Part shown: piece by piece, positions 51,401-63,511 of the stretch
Position numbering within the stretch: the stretch's first letter is position 1
Layout of the letters: the number at the start of each line of letters is the position of its first letter
Assembly (NCBI GenBank): GCA_004123355.1
Contig: SCHM01000004.1
Coordinates: 2,418,001-2,482,000 of the forward strand
Direction: 5' to 3'
From: Amphirosellinia nigrospora
Taxonomy: Eukaryota > Ascomycota > Sordariomycetes > Xylariales > Xylariaceae
DNA: 64,000 bases
Made by a program: the position numbers and the translations under genes
The notes under the pieces: model-generated
Database searches by the model: none
What the model was told of the DNA's origin: nothing
What the model saw: the letters and a program-made list of their open reading frames with translations, nothing else

Positions 51401-52848
51401 CCATCAAAAAAATGGAAAATGGGTCAGGAGGAGGGGAGGCAAACCAAAGAGAAGCCAGATATTGACCGAAAAAAAAATTCCCGTTCGATTCAATTCATGC
51501 ATGCAAGCACTTTACTTGTTGATTGTTGTTGGTGGTGTATGTGTATCAAGATGAGATGAAGTGAGTAACGTGTTGACGAATGATATTTCGAGGACGGCAA
51601 AATAAACAGAAGAGAAAAGAACCGTTTTTTTTTTTTTTTTTTCATTCCTGGTTTTTTACCTACCTACCTAGCTAGCTACTGTAGCTAGCTAGCTGAGAGC
51701 AGGCCGCATTTGAGGTCGCGTTTTTTTTTATGGTCCGCTCCTCTTCGCTGCAGTAGGTAGGTAGGCTGCGGACGCTTACAGAACTAAGGTGTGCGTGCGA
51801 TTTGATTTGACGATTCCGCCCCCATGCACACATATGTAGTTCTCCCTAACTGGGCCATGTCTGTCGGTAAGCATTTTGTATCTATCATATAACAAACAGA
51901 ACTGCGTGAGTCACAAGGTGCCGGGGAGAAAAAAAAAACACGCAAGCAAAGAAGAACCAACAGGTGCAAAGCATGTGCGGCAGAGGAACATCTGTACAGT
52001 TGGGTGGATATGGGATATCATTGGAGTTTATCTCTCTCTCACTGTCTCCCTCTCTACCTACTCGGTATCTCATTGCTCTAAGTAGTTCCACGTGCACAAC
52101 AGACCCTTGTTTCTTCCCAAGGCAGGCTGAGGCCTACCTACATGATGTCGGCCAAACAACCGATAGGGTAGTTGCTTCTTCCAAAAACATAACACATCAT
52201 CACAACTCACACACACCCCTTCCCTTGTCTTCCCTTTCCCCATCCCCAGCCCCCTCTCCTCCCTCCCCTTCGGTATCTTTTCCCCGGTCTTCTTCTTCTT
52301 CTCTTGGTTTCTTGCCAGACGCTTTGTAATCAGCCCCCGTCCCGTCCCATTTACCAGCATTGTATCAGACACCCCTTTAGAGAGAAAAAAAAAGATAAAA
52401 ATCATGAAAGAGGGGGCAAGAAATGACCCAAAACCTATTTCTTGTGCCGTGGTATCGTGAGCCGGGGAAACTCGTTTGCAAGACGCCGCCCAGCAACGCC
52501 GTGCTGAACTCCTTCCGACACCTAAAAACGCTGTTTGCTGACGTTAAAAAATAAAATAAGATATTGATAAAAAAAAGCCGTAAACGTAAAATTCGTTATC
52601 TGGTATCCAATCCAATCCAATCCCCTGTTCTAATGGTATGTAGAGTAGTGGGGTCAAGGTTGGCTGGTGGAAGTCGTAATTGTAGTCGTAGACCATGAAA
52701 ATAGTAGGCAGCAGCAGGTAGACGTTTTGAACAAATGGAAAAAAAGTGTCGTAGCTGGTGAGGTCGGACAATGACTTGATGACGCCGCTTTGTTCGCTTG
52801 AGCAGGTCATGTTTTGGATGTTTCATGTCTTTGGGGGTGCTTCACCTC
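48468..52848. other. Long region without a recognisable gene
   Basis: Scattered open frames (for example 49258-49638 minus, 49772-50134 plus and 50383-50577 plus) have ATG starts, but I recognise no family in them. From about 51000 to 52400 the DNA is low-complexity: a T run at 51625-51642, TACC/GCTA arrays at 51659-51693, a GTGTGT stretch near 51337 and CT-rich tracts. This may be the long 3' untranslated region of the minus-strand gene at 52849. Confidence 0.45.
51625..51693. repeat. Poly-T run and TACC/GCTA microsatellites
   Basis: An 18-base T run is followed by TACCTACCTACCTA and two GCTAGCTA blocks. Confidence 0.85.
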
Positions 52849-53613
52849 CTAAGCTGAAGTGGTAGGTGGGGGAGGAGGTACCTCCGCTGCCGCCGCCGCT
52901 GTCGCTGCTGCCGTCAACTTTTGGCAGTTCGCGTGCGTTTTCCTCCGCTTGCCCTTGGGCGCCGGACTCATTCTCGGTGTATAAGTCACAGTCCGCGTAA
53001 CCACCTCCCGGATTTGCCGCACACTTTTGCTGGTCGGCTTGTGTGCCCTACAGTCTTGAGAATAACGGGCCTTCAGCGCCGCTTCCCAATCAAACGGTGA
53101 CCGCACTGATCGTGAGCTGAAAGGTGACCGTATTGTGGCGCTCAAGGGTGAATCCATCGTCGACACCGCCGGTGATGGTGGGACGTTCAGGCCCGGGAAA
53201 GATGTCACGCTCATAGGTGGCGCGGACATGGGCTGATTTGCGTATGGGCTTGATGGAATCGCGGCAGGTGACTTGTGACCGCCACACTTACACGAGCAGT
53301 CTGTTTGGGCGCTGCTTGCTGTAGATGGTGGTGATTCCTGTGATGGGTCCTCCTCTGGCGTTGCACTGCCAGAAGCCGATCTCTTTGTTGGAATAACAGG
53401 CGACTGAACCGACATGGCCTTGAGAAAATCCATGTAGGCGGTAGGTGGGCTGATTGGTGTCCTAGCACTTCCGGGGAACTCCTCCTTGATGAAAGCTGGT
53501 ACTGCTGAGAGGGGTGTTCTAGCTGACGCTGAGAGAGCAGAGAGCTCTGACGGGAAAGTGGCAGTGACGGGCGTCTTCAACTGCGGAAGCTTTGGTTTTG
53601 TTGTGGCAGCCAT
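52849..53613 (-). CDS. Conserved fungal basic, Ser/Pro-rich protein (possible transcriptional regulator)
   Basis: ATG 53613 opens MAATTKPKLPQLKTPVTATF, and the frame is intact to TAG 52849 (254 residues). The composition is Ser/Pro/Thr-rich with recurring SARTP(L/I)S and SPF motifs and a Cys cluster DCSCKCGG near residue 110. A basic conserved end reads REVVTRTVTYTPRMSPAPKG-KRRK, then poly-Ala and poly-Pro. I recognise this type of protein from many filamentous ascomycetes, where it is annotated as hypothetical. The KGKRRK stretch could be a nuclear localisation signal. It is disordered overall, and the function is unknown. The start is chosen because the frame upstream has no ATG. It is flanked on both sides by unusually long low-complexity DNA. 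Confidence 0.75.
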   Translation of the reverse strand: MAATTKPKLPQLKTPVTATFPSELSALSASARTPLSAVPAFIKEEFPGSARTPISPPTAYMDFLKAMSVQSPVIPTKRSASGSATPEEDPSQESPPSTASSAQTDCSCKCGGHKSPAAIPSSPYANQPMSAPPMSVTSFPGLNVPPSPAVSTMDSPLSATIRSPFSSRSVRSPFDWEAALKARYSQDCRAHKPTSKSVRQIREVVTRTVTYTPRMSPAPKGKRRKTHANCQKLTAAATAAAAAEVPPPPPTTSA

Positions 53614-54471
53614 GGTGACGTTACTAGTTCTTCGATGGTGATGGTGAGTAGACGGTGATGTTCGTGGGGGTTGTATGTCCTCTTGGATATTCTTCCTCGA
53701 GTCAAGCAAATGACTCTTGAGTTGACCAGATACAAGTCCGTTTGATTCCTACGCGCTACACACAGAAGTCGCCGTGGGAATTTGCGAAAAAAACCGGCAC
53801 TTGAGAGAAAGCGTAAGCGGGTGAGAGGGAGAGCAGATGTTATAATAATAATAATGATAATAATATGTGGGTTGATGGTAGGCAGGCAGGCAGGCCGGGG
53901 GGAGTCCAGGGGGGGCCGGGGTCTGTGGTAAAACGGCGTGGGGAGTGGGCGCAGAACAAACCGAAACGAAACGGAGGCGCCAAAACGAACAGGGGGGAGG
54001 CCAAAACGCGCGGTGGGTCACCAGCGACACTGGAAATAATGTGACGGGGATCCAAAGAGATGGGTGGATAGATGGATGGATGTATGGATGTGGACGCCAG
54101 ACCAGCCAGGGTCTAGTCACGAATTACGAATGAGAAGCTCGTGCCGGGGCAGGTGTCGTTGGTGTGGTGTGCTGCTGTGTCAAAGAATAGCACGCGCTAT
54201 GCCGTACAGCTGCTGCGCTGTGGTTAGAAACTACCAACAGCGACGCGAGAGAGTTCGAGTGTTCTTGGCGACGACGGCAGAGGAGGGACAGGGGTGGGCG
54301 GCCAAGGTGGGCTCTTGGTTCTTGGCTCTTTGCTCTTTGCTCTTTGCTCCCTAGTAGTGGAGCGTCTCGAGGACTAGTCGGCGCGAGCGAAGCTGCGAAT
54401 CAGGTCGTCGATGGCGGCAAGCGGTGTCAGGAGCCAGGACCAGTAACCAGCCCGGGTTAATATGCTGCAAC

Positions 54472-54491
54472 ACGCACGCACGCACGCACGC
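54472..54491. repeat. (ACGC)n microsatellite
   Basis: About five uninterrupted tetranucleotide units. Confidence 0.85.
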
Positions 54492-55811
54492 AATAGAACA
54501 GCGTGTAATAACAGGTGTGTCGGGTGGTAACGCGCGGATTGGCTACAGGGCTAACGGCTCGCCAATGAGAGAGGCCGAGAGCACTCAGGTCAGGTCAGGT
54601 TGGGATCTCGACGTCAATCAATCAACGTCGATGGCGCTCGCTTTTCTATTTGGTGCTGTGCTGTGCGGTGCTGTGCTAAGACTTTGTTTTAGCTTACGTC
54701 TCACTCGACCGTCATTCAGCGCCTGGTTATTCAGTGGCTTACATGAAACAAAGAAGGATTCTCAGCTTCGATCTCCTGAAGAAGATCTTGTGTTGCTGCA
54801 AGATTTGGCGATATGCTATCTGTGCCGTGCATACAGATACGGTGATGGTGATGTACTGTATGAGATTTGGTACGTACACCCCAAACTAGACAAGACAAAG
54901 CAGCACAACTATCAGCAAGGAGCGTCACAAACAAAATGTGTCGAGAAGACCACTATAGCGCATCGCTATTTCTGAGCTAAGTACTGTGCTGTACAACATA
55001 CCTTTGGGAAATGTCCGGTATCAACTATCGAGTAGGTACAAGCTACAGCAATACTGTGTTCGTTGGGAGCCCCTGTCTGTCGGAGAGGGCGTTCGTGGGG
55101 TTGCACTGCCGTTGTACTGGGGTCCAGTGGTCTAGCGATATGAAGGCACTACCTATTCGGTACAAGGAGATCGATTAAGCGCCGGCACTATACTCAATCT
55201 ATAATTAGCAGCCGCTCAATTTTGTGACCATCACCATCATTCATCCTCTGGCGCTCAAACGAACAGCAAACGCTGTCCCAATATCCAATATTAGCACCAA
55301 TTATTACTGACTACTGACCTAGGTTACTGTAGGTATAGGTATCTGCCAAAATGATCCGTCCCTCTGGCTTCTTAGGGGAACAAGTGTCGCATGGACCGGA
55401 GACCTCTATGTTTGAGAGTGGAAGGTGATTGGCGTAATTAGCGAGAAAGGTGTACGACTAGATGTGCTCATGTGTACTCGAATGTGTGTGGGGATGGCGA
55501 TAAACGGAAGGAAAGAAAGAATAGAAGGGGTTACAACGCGTCCAAGTTTGCTTGAGGGCCGTCCCGCTCTGCGTGTCTTACTTGAGTTGCGACTCCAGCG
55601 ACGTCAAACGACGGCTATGCGACTATCTGAGCTGGCTGATGGTGGAATGGTGGGATGGTGGGATGATGGCAGGTAACATCACACACAAGTCATGGGACAC
55701 AGATGACATTTATGCTCCCTAGGTCCTGTCGAAAATCAAAACAAATTAAACCAAGATGGCAGAAATTCCTGCTCTTGCATTGCTTTTCTTGCCAGTCTGC
55801 TTTGCTCGACG

Positions 55812-56057
55812 TTCAGCGCGCGGCTCGTCAAACCTGCCTCACTTAGTCTCTGTCTTCCTGTACACAATCAGAGCCCGTCTCTGTCTTCGAGAAGCCCTGC
55901 TCTCAGGCCCGCGCTGAACCTCCTTACCCAGAGCGCGCGCCACAGGATACAGCCTTGTCTACGGCTAATCCCGTCTTACAGTTGGTCAATGGCGATTTTG
56001 CCGCTCTCTTGCTGAGGCATGTCAGCTCTTCCAGGTCCGAGAATTCAGCGCGCGGCT
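55812..56057 (+). repeat. 14-bp direct repeat TTCAGCGCGCGGCT
   Basis: Exact copies at 55812-55825 and 56044-56057, with a related inverted fragment near 55909. It sits in a GC-rich patch amid AT-rich DNA. Confidence 0.7.
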
Positions 56058-59000
56058 GTATCCCCACCCAGGCTCTATAGACCGCCAGCCAGATGAGCGG
56101 CCCAGCCATGCCATGAGGCGACAAGTAAAAATGAGTATATCCCCATTTTGTCTACTCCTCTTGCTCCTCCTAAGCGCCGCGAGGTAATTGCTTCTGTATC
56201 GAATCTCTGCCAATAGCCCAGGGTAAGCGAGCCGCCGGGCTAGCTAAGCGCCTCGGAGCCCTTTACTGGTCCAACGCCAGCTTAGTTCTCCCAGCTCTGG
56301 ACTACACATCGCTCCCGCGCTTAGGATTATCATGAAGATCGCGGAGGAAACCGCCCCCCCCCCATTGCATGCAGGACCATGAGCTGGTCGCTGACCGGTC
56401 GGTACCCCACGATCTGGCGCGTGGCAGGCAGAGCTGGTACTGATCAACCATAACCTCCAGCCCCCACGGCATCCATTTTCCCAATTCGCGTAAGCTTCAT
56501 CTATTTTTACGTCTCGCATGCTAGCCTGGAAGTGTGCCAGGCCTAAGGGACCCAGAGCCACGGCAACTCTGACGGAGCTATCGCGAATGAAAGGGTTATT
56601 TTTAAGTCTTTGCTGTGACTATTCTTGCCCAGATCCCACGACCCGAACTGCCAGGGCCGACCTCGATCAGAGATGATCTCTTCTGTTACTGCCATTTCCA
56701 AACGAAAACAAACCATATTTGCTACAAGATTACGCTACGAGGGCTTCGCAGCGTCGATTTACTTGGCCCGTGCGCGTCAGTCTATATCAAGCTGTTCGTA
56801 TGTATTAACATTTGTACTTGTAATTTCATATACATAGTACTTCATAAACAAGAATGTGTTTGTCGCACCGTCCGAACACGGCCGTAGTGTCCAAGTGAGG
56901 GCTACCAGAGCCGTGTGTAGTATAGCAATGTCGCCACTCCATAGCGCGAGTAGGTCCCTTTGGGCTTCATCCTTGAGACACCGCCTTTTGAAGGTGTCTG
57001 TCTCATGAGTCAGCTCCAGCCTGATGGCACAAGACTGCCTTCCTCTCGACCTACGCGTAATCTTCCAAGATAGGGAGGTAAAAGGTGCTTGCTTATGCAG
57101 TGAAACCACGTTATACACTGCAAACTATGAGTAGTAACTAACAAAGCGCAAATGAATCACAGTCTTCCCGATAACTTGGATCGGATGAAGCATGCGAGGG
57201 CAAGTGAGTAGAAGTAGCCTCGGTATAAAAAGAAGATGCATTGCAATACAACTATAGCCGAGACTAGCTTTTCGGTAATTGATCGAAGTACGAACAGGAA
57301 CATGGATATACCTTACCATCTACCCCACGCCGTTATCTATTTTTCAATGCCAACAGCCCCGCGCTAATAATCGTCTAGAGCCGCTTTACATCTATCTGTC
57401 ACTCTACGAGGGTTGACACAGTGCAGCTCAAGAGTCGCCGTGTAACCGACCCTCAATCCCATCAATTCCCAGCCGCTTGGCCATGTGTCTCCCGGAATAC
57501 GTAATCTGATAGGAAACCGAACGACTTCGTAATTGTGAACTCCGCATTCGGCCTTGTTTCGCTTGATGTTGGTGTTCCTCTCTCCAGCATAGGATTGCTC
57601 ACCGTCGATCCCAGTCCGAATCCTCGGTATCAACCTGTCGAATAATATCCTCGAGTAACCTCATTTCATACGTTACACAGTTTTTGTGTATCAAACAAGA
57701 GACTAGCGGTGTGGATAGCGGAAATGGCCGTCAAGGCAGAGCGGAGATAGGGGTCTGGACTTGACGACATAAGATGTTGGTACTTAGTCATCTAAGTCTT
57801 TAATTAATCTTCAAGTGCCTACAATTGATGTATTGTCATACCTTGCAGATATTCTATACATGAGTAACTGTATGTAGCAATCTACTAATCACGAGTTGGG
57901 AGTTTTTACAGTAACCTAGATGCGGAATCTTCTTAGAGCTTTCAATTTACCATGATGAAACTCATATCTCTCTGTATTTATTATTTCATGGAGCTATCAT
58001 ATAAACATCTCCCTGATGGGTCTCGAATTCAGATACTAGACCTGCCAATAACTCCAGACATAATCCTTGCCATAGTATGAGGAAGACTGATATTCAAACA
58101 GCTAGCTGCGTTATATTTTGTCGCGGCCGGAACCTACTTTGTGCGGCGCAAGGCTCTTGGTTGTCTATCAGTTTGTAACAAAATCAATTACCTTAAATCC
58201 TACGGTGGTTAGTACTTCGTATATGCTCATTAAAAAATAATACATGTCCGTTTAAAACATTTAGTAGACAAGTAATCACCTGTTCGATCAAGTCATACTG
58301 ACATTATCTAAAAAGGAGAAGACGAAAAAATGAGGGGAAAGAGGGCTTGAAACGTCCATTGCCGGACTGCCTACTAACGCTAAGTGCCTGATAAGAACAA
58401 AGAGACTTGCGTATCTAACATTTCGATTCTTTCGGAGTCTGTCTGCTGTTACGGTAACCTTTCCACGTTCGCAATTAGGAATATTCAACTGCTTCTTAGG
58501 CTTTGAGGTCAACACACCCTCATCGTCGTGGACCTAGCACCAGAATGCATAATACCCACGTACTATGTCACGAACCTCGCAAGGGGGTAGGGTGTAAATA
58601 TCGTTGCACAGAGGACCAGTGAAGTCATCTCCGTGGGCTCTATGTGACTGCTTGACTATATACAGAGAGTCTCTTTGTGTGCTCAGATCCCTGTTTCCTG
58701 GCATACTACTTGATCACACGGATACGCAATGGAATCAATTCCGCGGCAGGACCCTCACCCCAAAACGTCTTTTGATCAAAACGTAGGGAACCCCGCTTTC
58801 GCAGGGTCTCAGGAATAGGCCGCTGTATCGTTAGCCTCAACCATGCACCTGAAACTGCATAATGAGGAGCTTTCTATATATAACCTACGTGGGCTTATGA
58901 AGGCGGTTAGAGGTCTTGGCATAATAACAACTGTTCAAGACGTAGCTTGGGTCTAGGGCCTCTCTCACTCCAGAACGTGATATCGCATGCGTCAGCATGG

Positions 59001-59644
59001 CAAGGAGTGTGGCCACACAAGTAAGAATTAATGCTGATGAGTTGGTGGATACGGCTAGGACTTCATCTGATCAAGGTATCAATGTTGCCATTGTCATCCT
59101 TGGTCTATCAAGCATGTATGGCCCAAACTTGATGGGAAACTGGAATCATGCACACGTTATTTTGGGGTAGAATAGATGAGAAGTATTCGAGAGCTTCCTC
59201 AATGTCTCCCGTTTTCCTTTAGGAAGGCCTCTGAACAAGCTTTCGAGCACAATCCTGAGTCTACCTTTGAACATATGCCTGGACACTTCAACCAGCCTAG
59301 TTGATATTGAAGCATTCATAACTGTAAAACTCCTTTATGCCACATGTCATTGCCCCTATCCCTTTCGATTTATTCCCCCTCGAGAGCCACCCGCACTACT
59401 TCAACACGCACCTAGAAACTGGGCGGTGAATCTAAGGCCGGGAAGCTACCTACCATATAAAATTTGCTTATAATTAACATAACAAGGCCTTCGATCCTCC
59501 AAACTGGTGTATCTAGGCTACCCAGAGCCACGTTTAGATATTGCCATATTCTAATAAGCTTTCTTCGCGTTACTACACCATTTATCGACGGAAATACTAA
59601 AATTAAATACACACAAGTCCGGCGTTATTTAGTTCTAGCTAATA

Positions 59645-60546
59645 TTACAATGAACTCGCTCGCTCGGTTGCTACCGACGATGATCCCCCATCTCGTGTAC
59701 CGCTCCCCGGGAATCCAACTCCGGGGTGATGTTGCATCTGTTGCATCTGGCTATAATGCTTCTGCTGCGGCACTGGATATCCCTGAGCCATGTATTGCTG
59801 ATCGTGCTGCTGCTGCTGCGGCAGATACCCGACGTCATTCGGTCCCGGCCCATATCCGGGTGCCGACGCTTGCTTCGCGGCTTTCCGCTTCCTGGATTTT
59901 TTGTAGAATATGAAGGCTACTGCCGTGAGGGTTAGCGTTCCAAGCGTGGTGCCCACGCTGAGGCCGACGACTGATGCTGTTCCTAATCCTGATGACCTAT
60001 TATCGTTATCTTCTGCCGGCGTTGGTGTGTTCATCGTTAGTGTTGTCGTAGAGGTTGAAGTGGTAGTAGGGGCGGTTGAGGTGGAAACAGTAGTGGTTGC
60101 AGAGAGCGGAGTGGTCGTCGAAGTAGTCGAGGTCGCCGACAACGATACGATGTGGAATCGCCCGTCCGAAGTATAAGAGCACTCTGAACTGTCGAGGGTC
60201 AGGTCGCATATTTTGAGAAAATAGTCCGCGTTTGTGGCTAGGACGCTGGCGGGCGTCCATTCAAAGAAGCCCGTGTTGTTGGTTGATGCTGCGTCGCGTG
60301 TTAATTAGCCTTCTCGACGTAGTGATAAACGATGTAGCAAAACATACAAGTAAGGATGATCTCGTTTGTGTCCAGGTACATCAACGTGATCGAGACTGGC
60401 CCTTCCGTTTGGTTGGTCCATTCGATCGTGTACGGCTCGTTAGTAGGCACGACTTCACCCGCTTCTGGTGCAAGGATCGGCCAGTTGGATACAGCCTGGA
60501 CGCCTACGGCGGCCAGCAAGAGGAAAAGTAGCGTGGAGGAAACCAT
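59645..60546 (-). CDS. Kre9/Knh1-like cell-surface protein with a transmembrane helix
   Basis: Two exons, 60546-60348 and 60288-59645, with a 59-nt GTATGT...GCAG intron, give 280 residues with an intact frame. The signal peptide MVSSTLLFLLLAAVGVQA is followed by a beta-rich domain of about 90 residues (NWPILAPEAGEVVPTNEPYT, IEWTNQTEGPVSITLMYLD, ADYFLKICDLTLDSSECSYT) typical of the fungal Kre9/Knh1 N-terminal domain. A Thr/Ser-rich stalk (about 110-165) precedes one membrane helix near residues 172-193 (VVGLSVGTTLGTLTLTAVAF), a basic stop-transfer KKSRKRK and a Gln-rich cytosolic tail. Family members are linked to cell-wall glucan or surface adhesion. The exact role is unknown, and the membrane helix makes a GPI anchor unlikely. 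Confidence 0.82.
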
Positions 60547-62463
60547 TGAGTGACTCAAGAGCGAGGCATGAGAAATCTAACCGAATGAAACGCTTCACGT
60601 TGTGTCGGGCGAACAAAAACTACTATAGCCGACTTGACTTGCACGGCTGAACGACGTGCGGCATCAAAGTTGAGAATCAAGGATGGCTAAACCCGCCGAG
60701 TAGGCAAGAATCGAACGGCCGTCTTGAAAAGGAGGCGTCTAGATACATGTCGTGGATAAAGCATAGGGTTGCAATAGTGGCGCATAAGCTGAAAAGTTGT
60801 GGGTTATTCATTGCACTTGCTTTTTCTTCGAGCCTTATCACGAAAACGTAGGCATTATTTCTAGGCAGGTCTTTAAAAGATCGGCCGAGGGTCGATTCGA
60901 GTAATTGCATTACATATTGTACGCTGGGTCGTGGTGGTGGCATTACTACCATGTCAAGCAGTTGTTGGTAAGTTATCGCTTCACCCGAACGTTAAGGGGC
61001 CGACCCGATGCAGGCTGTAATATGTTGTTTCAATTTTCACGCGAATCTAGACTTGATAGGAATACAGCCCGCATCATATGTCTTGTTGACCCGAAATAAG
61101 GATCCTGCAGGCAGATCTATACCTAAATGAAAGGGCGGTGGCGTTCGAAGGCCGGTTAGCCCCCTCGACGCGTTCGAGGTTACGAAAACGATAACTTAAT
61201 TACCGAAGCCACCCAGCAAAAGTTGCCATAGATGGTGGAGAACGCCCTGAATGTTTTAGGTCAATCGACCGACGGACAGACTCTAGAGGAAGCCATGAAT
61301 AAGGAGCACAGGGAAATTCTCGGCTACCCGACCCCCCTGTGCGGCTGCGCTGGCGGCAAGAAAACGGCTGCACGTGTGACTGTAAACTGCCCAACTACCG
61401 AAGGCACGATCTCCGGTGAGGTTTCACGGCGAGATCGCCACCATAGTGGTGGGGTGACCACCAAAGACTGGCAGGCTCTCGATGATACAACATAGCAATG
61501 GAAATAGGAGGTACGAGCAAACGCCTCCGCCATCTTGAAGAAGGTAAGTAGCTCGAGAACGATGGCTTGGGCGTCTTAGAAATAACAGCAGCACTCTTTG
61601 AAATAGTTAGCCTTGTAAATTTATAACTGAGATTTCCAATTGGATTATAATTTACCATTTCCGCCACAGGGTGCTCTATCCACGAAAACTCAAAGCAAAA
61701 AATTGCCTAGTCGACTTTATGAGCGTCTTTTTTCTTGAGTTTGGGGCCGTCAGGGTGCCTCGAGTTCCAGCACGATTGGCGTCCCATTTGAGTAATCCTG
61801 AACTGGAATTCATGCTGGCTTGTAGATGGCAAATGCCTGGCATTGATAGACAGGATATGACACACCTTTTCTTACGACAATGGCCTCTTATGTGAGAGTC
61901 CTAGACAGCCGAATAGCCTCCGACCCCGACTAGAAACTCTTAGACATGCGGAGAAGAGGTATCTTGAGAAGCCTAGGGTCAGGGGCCTTGAGGTTTTGCA
62001 TTTGTCTTTAAATAAGGGTGCTGTGAGTAAAGTTCCATCGTAGAGAGAACAGAGAAAACTAGAGGCTCTATCAAGCTTGTGTCACATTGCTATTGTCGAT
62101 CGCGAGGGCCAGGGGCCTTTATCTGCAACTCTCAAAAGGAATATTATATAGTGATAGAGTAGAGATAGTCCGGGGAACAACGGTTTACGCATCGAAAATA
62201 ATATTTCTATCAAATATTAAGATAGTGTGGTTTGTGTTCTTGTCACACAGATCTAGATCCATAGACCCAGGTAATGCGCTTCACATATACTCCGTTCGAC
62301 TTGGTTACAAATCTAGATAGGGAACTTTGAGACAAGCGGGGTATGTATATCGTGTATTTAACCCCCGGCCCAAGCTGATGACGTAATTGACCACCTGAAG
62401 CCAATACAACTTTCAGATGCGCAAAACTTCTCGTGGTGAGAAAGACGAAAATAGTCCTTGGAA
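60547..62463. other. Intergenic region upstream of the dehydrogenase
   Basis: No confident gene. A plus-strand ATG frame at 61232-61495 (MVENALNVLGQSTDGQTLEE...) reads well for about 50 residues, but I recognise no family and see no partner exon. Confidence 0.4.
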
Positions 62464-63511
62464 ATGCCGCTCAATCTCATACAAGACCTTTTCAATGTCA
62501 ATGGCATGGTGGCCGTCATCACTGGCGGCGGATCCGGGTTGGGTCTATATGCAGCGAGAGCACTGGATGCGAACGGTGCCAAGGCCGTCTACATCGTCGG
62601 CCGACGAGAGAGCGTGCTCCACGAAGCCGCCAAAACCGCCATCAATGGAAACATAATTCCCATCGTAGGAGATGTCATGGACAAGGCTTCGCTCACGGCC
62701 CTGGCCGACCGCGTCCGGAAAGAACACGGCTACGTGAACTTCCTTTTCGCGAATGCCGGAGCCTCAGGTCCGAAAGTCCACGATTTCCTACCCACGAAAG
62801 AACCTGGCGAGAAGCCGACGATCCAGGAGCTGCAGAAGGCACTGTGGGAGCCAGATATGCACGATTTTTCTAACCCGATGCATGTGAACTGTACAGGGGT
62901 CTTCTACACCATCGTTGCCTTTCTAGATCTGTTGGATGCCGGCACGAAGAAGCGCAATGTTCCTTCTGATGCACAGATCCTCGTCACATCATCCGTCGCG
63001 GCCGTCAGCCGACATATGGCCTCGGGATTCGCCTACAGTGTATCCAAGGCCGCCGTCAGCCATCTAGTGAAGATGATTAGCACGTTCTGTGCGCAAAACC
63101 AGTATCGAATTCGATGTAGTACGTCTCTTTCGCGCCAATCCAGGGTAGAGTAAGAGAGATTCACTGACGTCTGAGAAAAGACACGATCGTACCGGGTCTA
63201 TATCCCAGTGAAATGACGAAGAGTATGATGGCCTCGTTGGAGAAGTTCCCCGGAATCGAGGGTCACGAGCAGTACTTCACCGACGCGAGTATTGCGGCAA
63301 CCAGTATGGCTCCGGCGGAGCGTTCGGGCAGCGAAGAAGATTTCGCCGGCGCAATCCTGTTCCTAGCCAGTCGTGCAGGTAAGAGCAACCTTTTTCTTAT
63401 GGTCACTAGTATAAGAGAATGTGCTAAGGGCATCTCGCAGGTGCTTATATAAATGGCGAATGTCTACTATCGGATGGAGGTCGATTGGCACAGCTGCCTG
63501 CTACGTACTAA
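62464..63511 (+). CDS. Short-chain dehydrogenase/reductase (classical SDR)
   Basis: Three exons run 62464-63118, 63181-63378 and 63441-63511, with introns of 62 nt each and correct phases, giving 307 residues. The start MPLNLIQDLFNVNGMVAVIT leads into the cofactor motif TGGGSGLG (residues 20-27). It also has the NAG motif in FANAGASGP, the catalytic Ser in ILVTSSVAAVS and YSVSK (Tyr191, Lys195). The tail is GAYINGECLLSDGGRLAQLP. It should reduce or oxidise a carbonyl/hydroxyl group with NAD(P)(H), but the substrate is unknown. Relatives are common both in secondary-metabolite clusters and as stand-alone fungal SDRs; no cluster partner is visible here. ATG 62464 is chosen as the only start before the Rossmann strand apart from a later internal Met. 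The frame is intact. Confidence 0.9.

Larger units (their letters stand above)
53614..59644. other. Long region without a recognisable gene
   Basis: 53.6-54.6 kb is purine/pyrimidine-biased with microsatellites and is probably the leader of the 254-residue protein gene. A GC-richer patch at 55.74-56.56 kb has a 14-bp direct repeat. The rest is AT-rich with short random frames. No transposase, reverse transcriptase or RNA gene is recognised. Confidence 0.45.
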
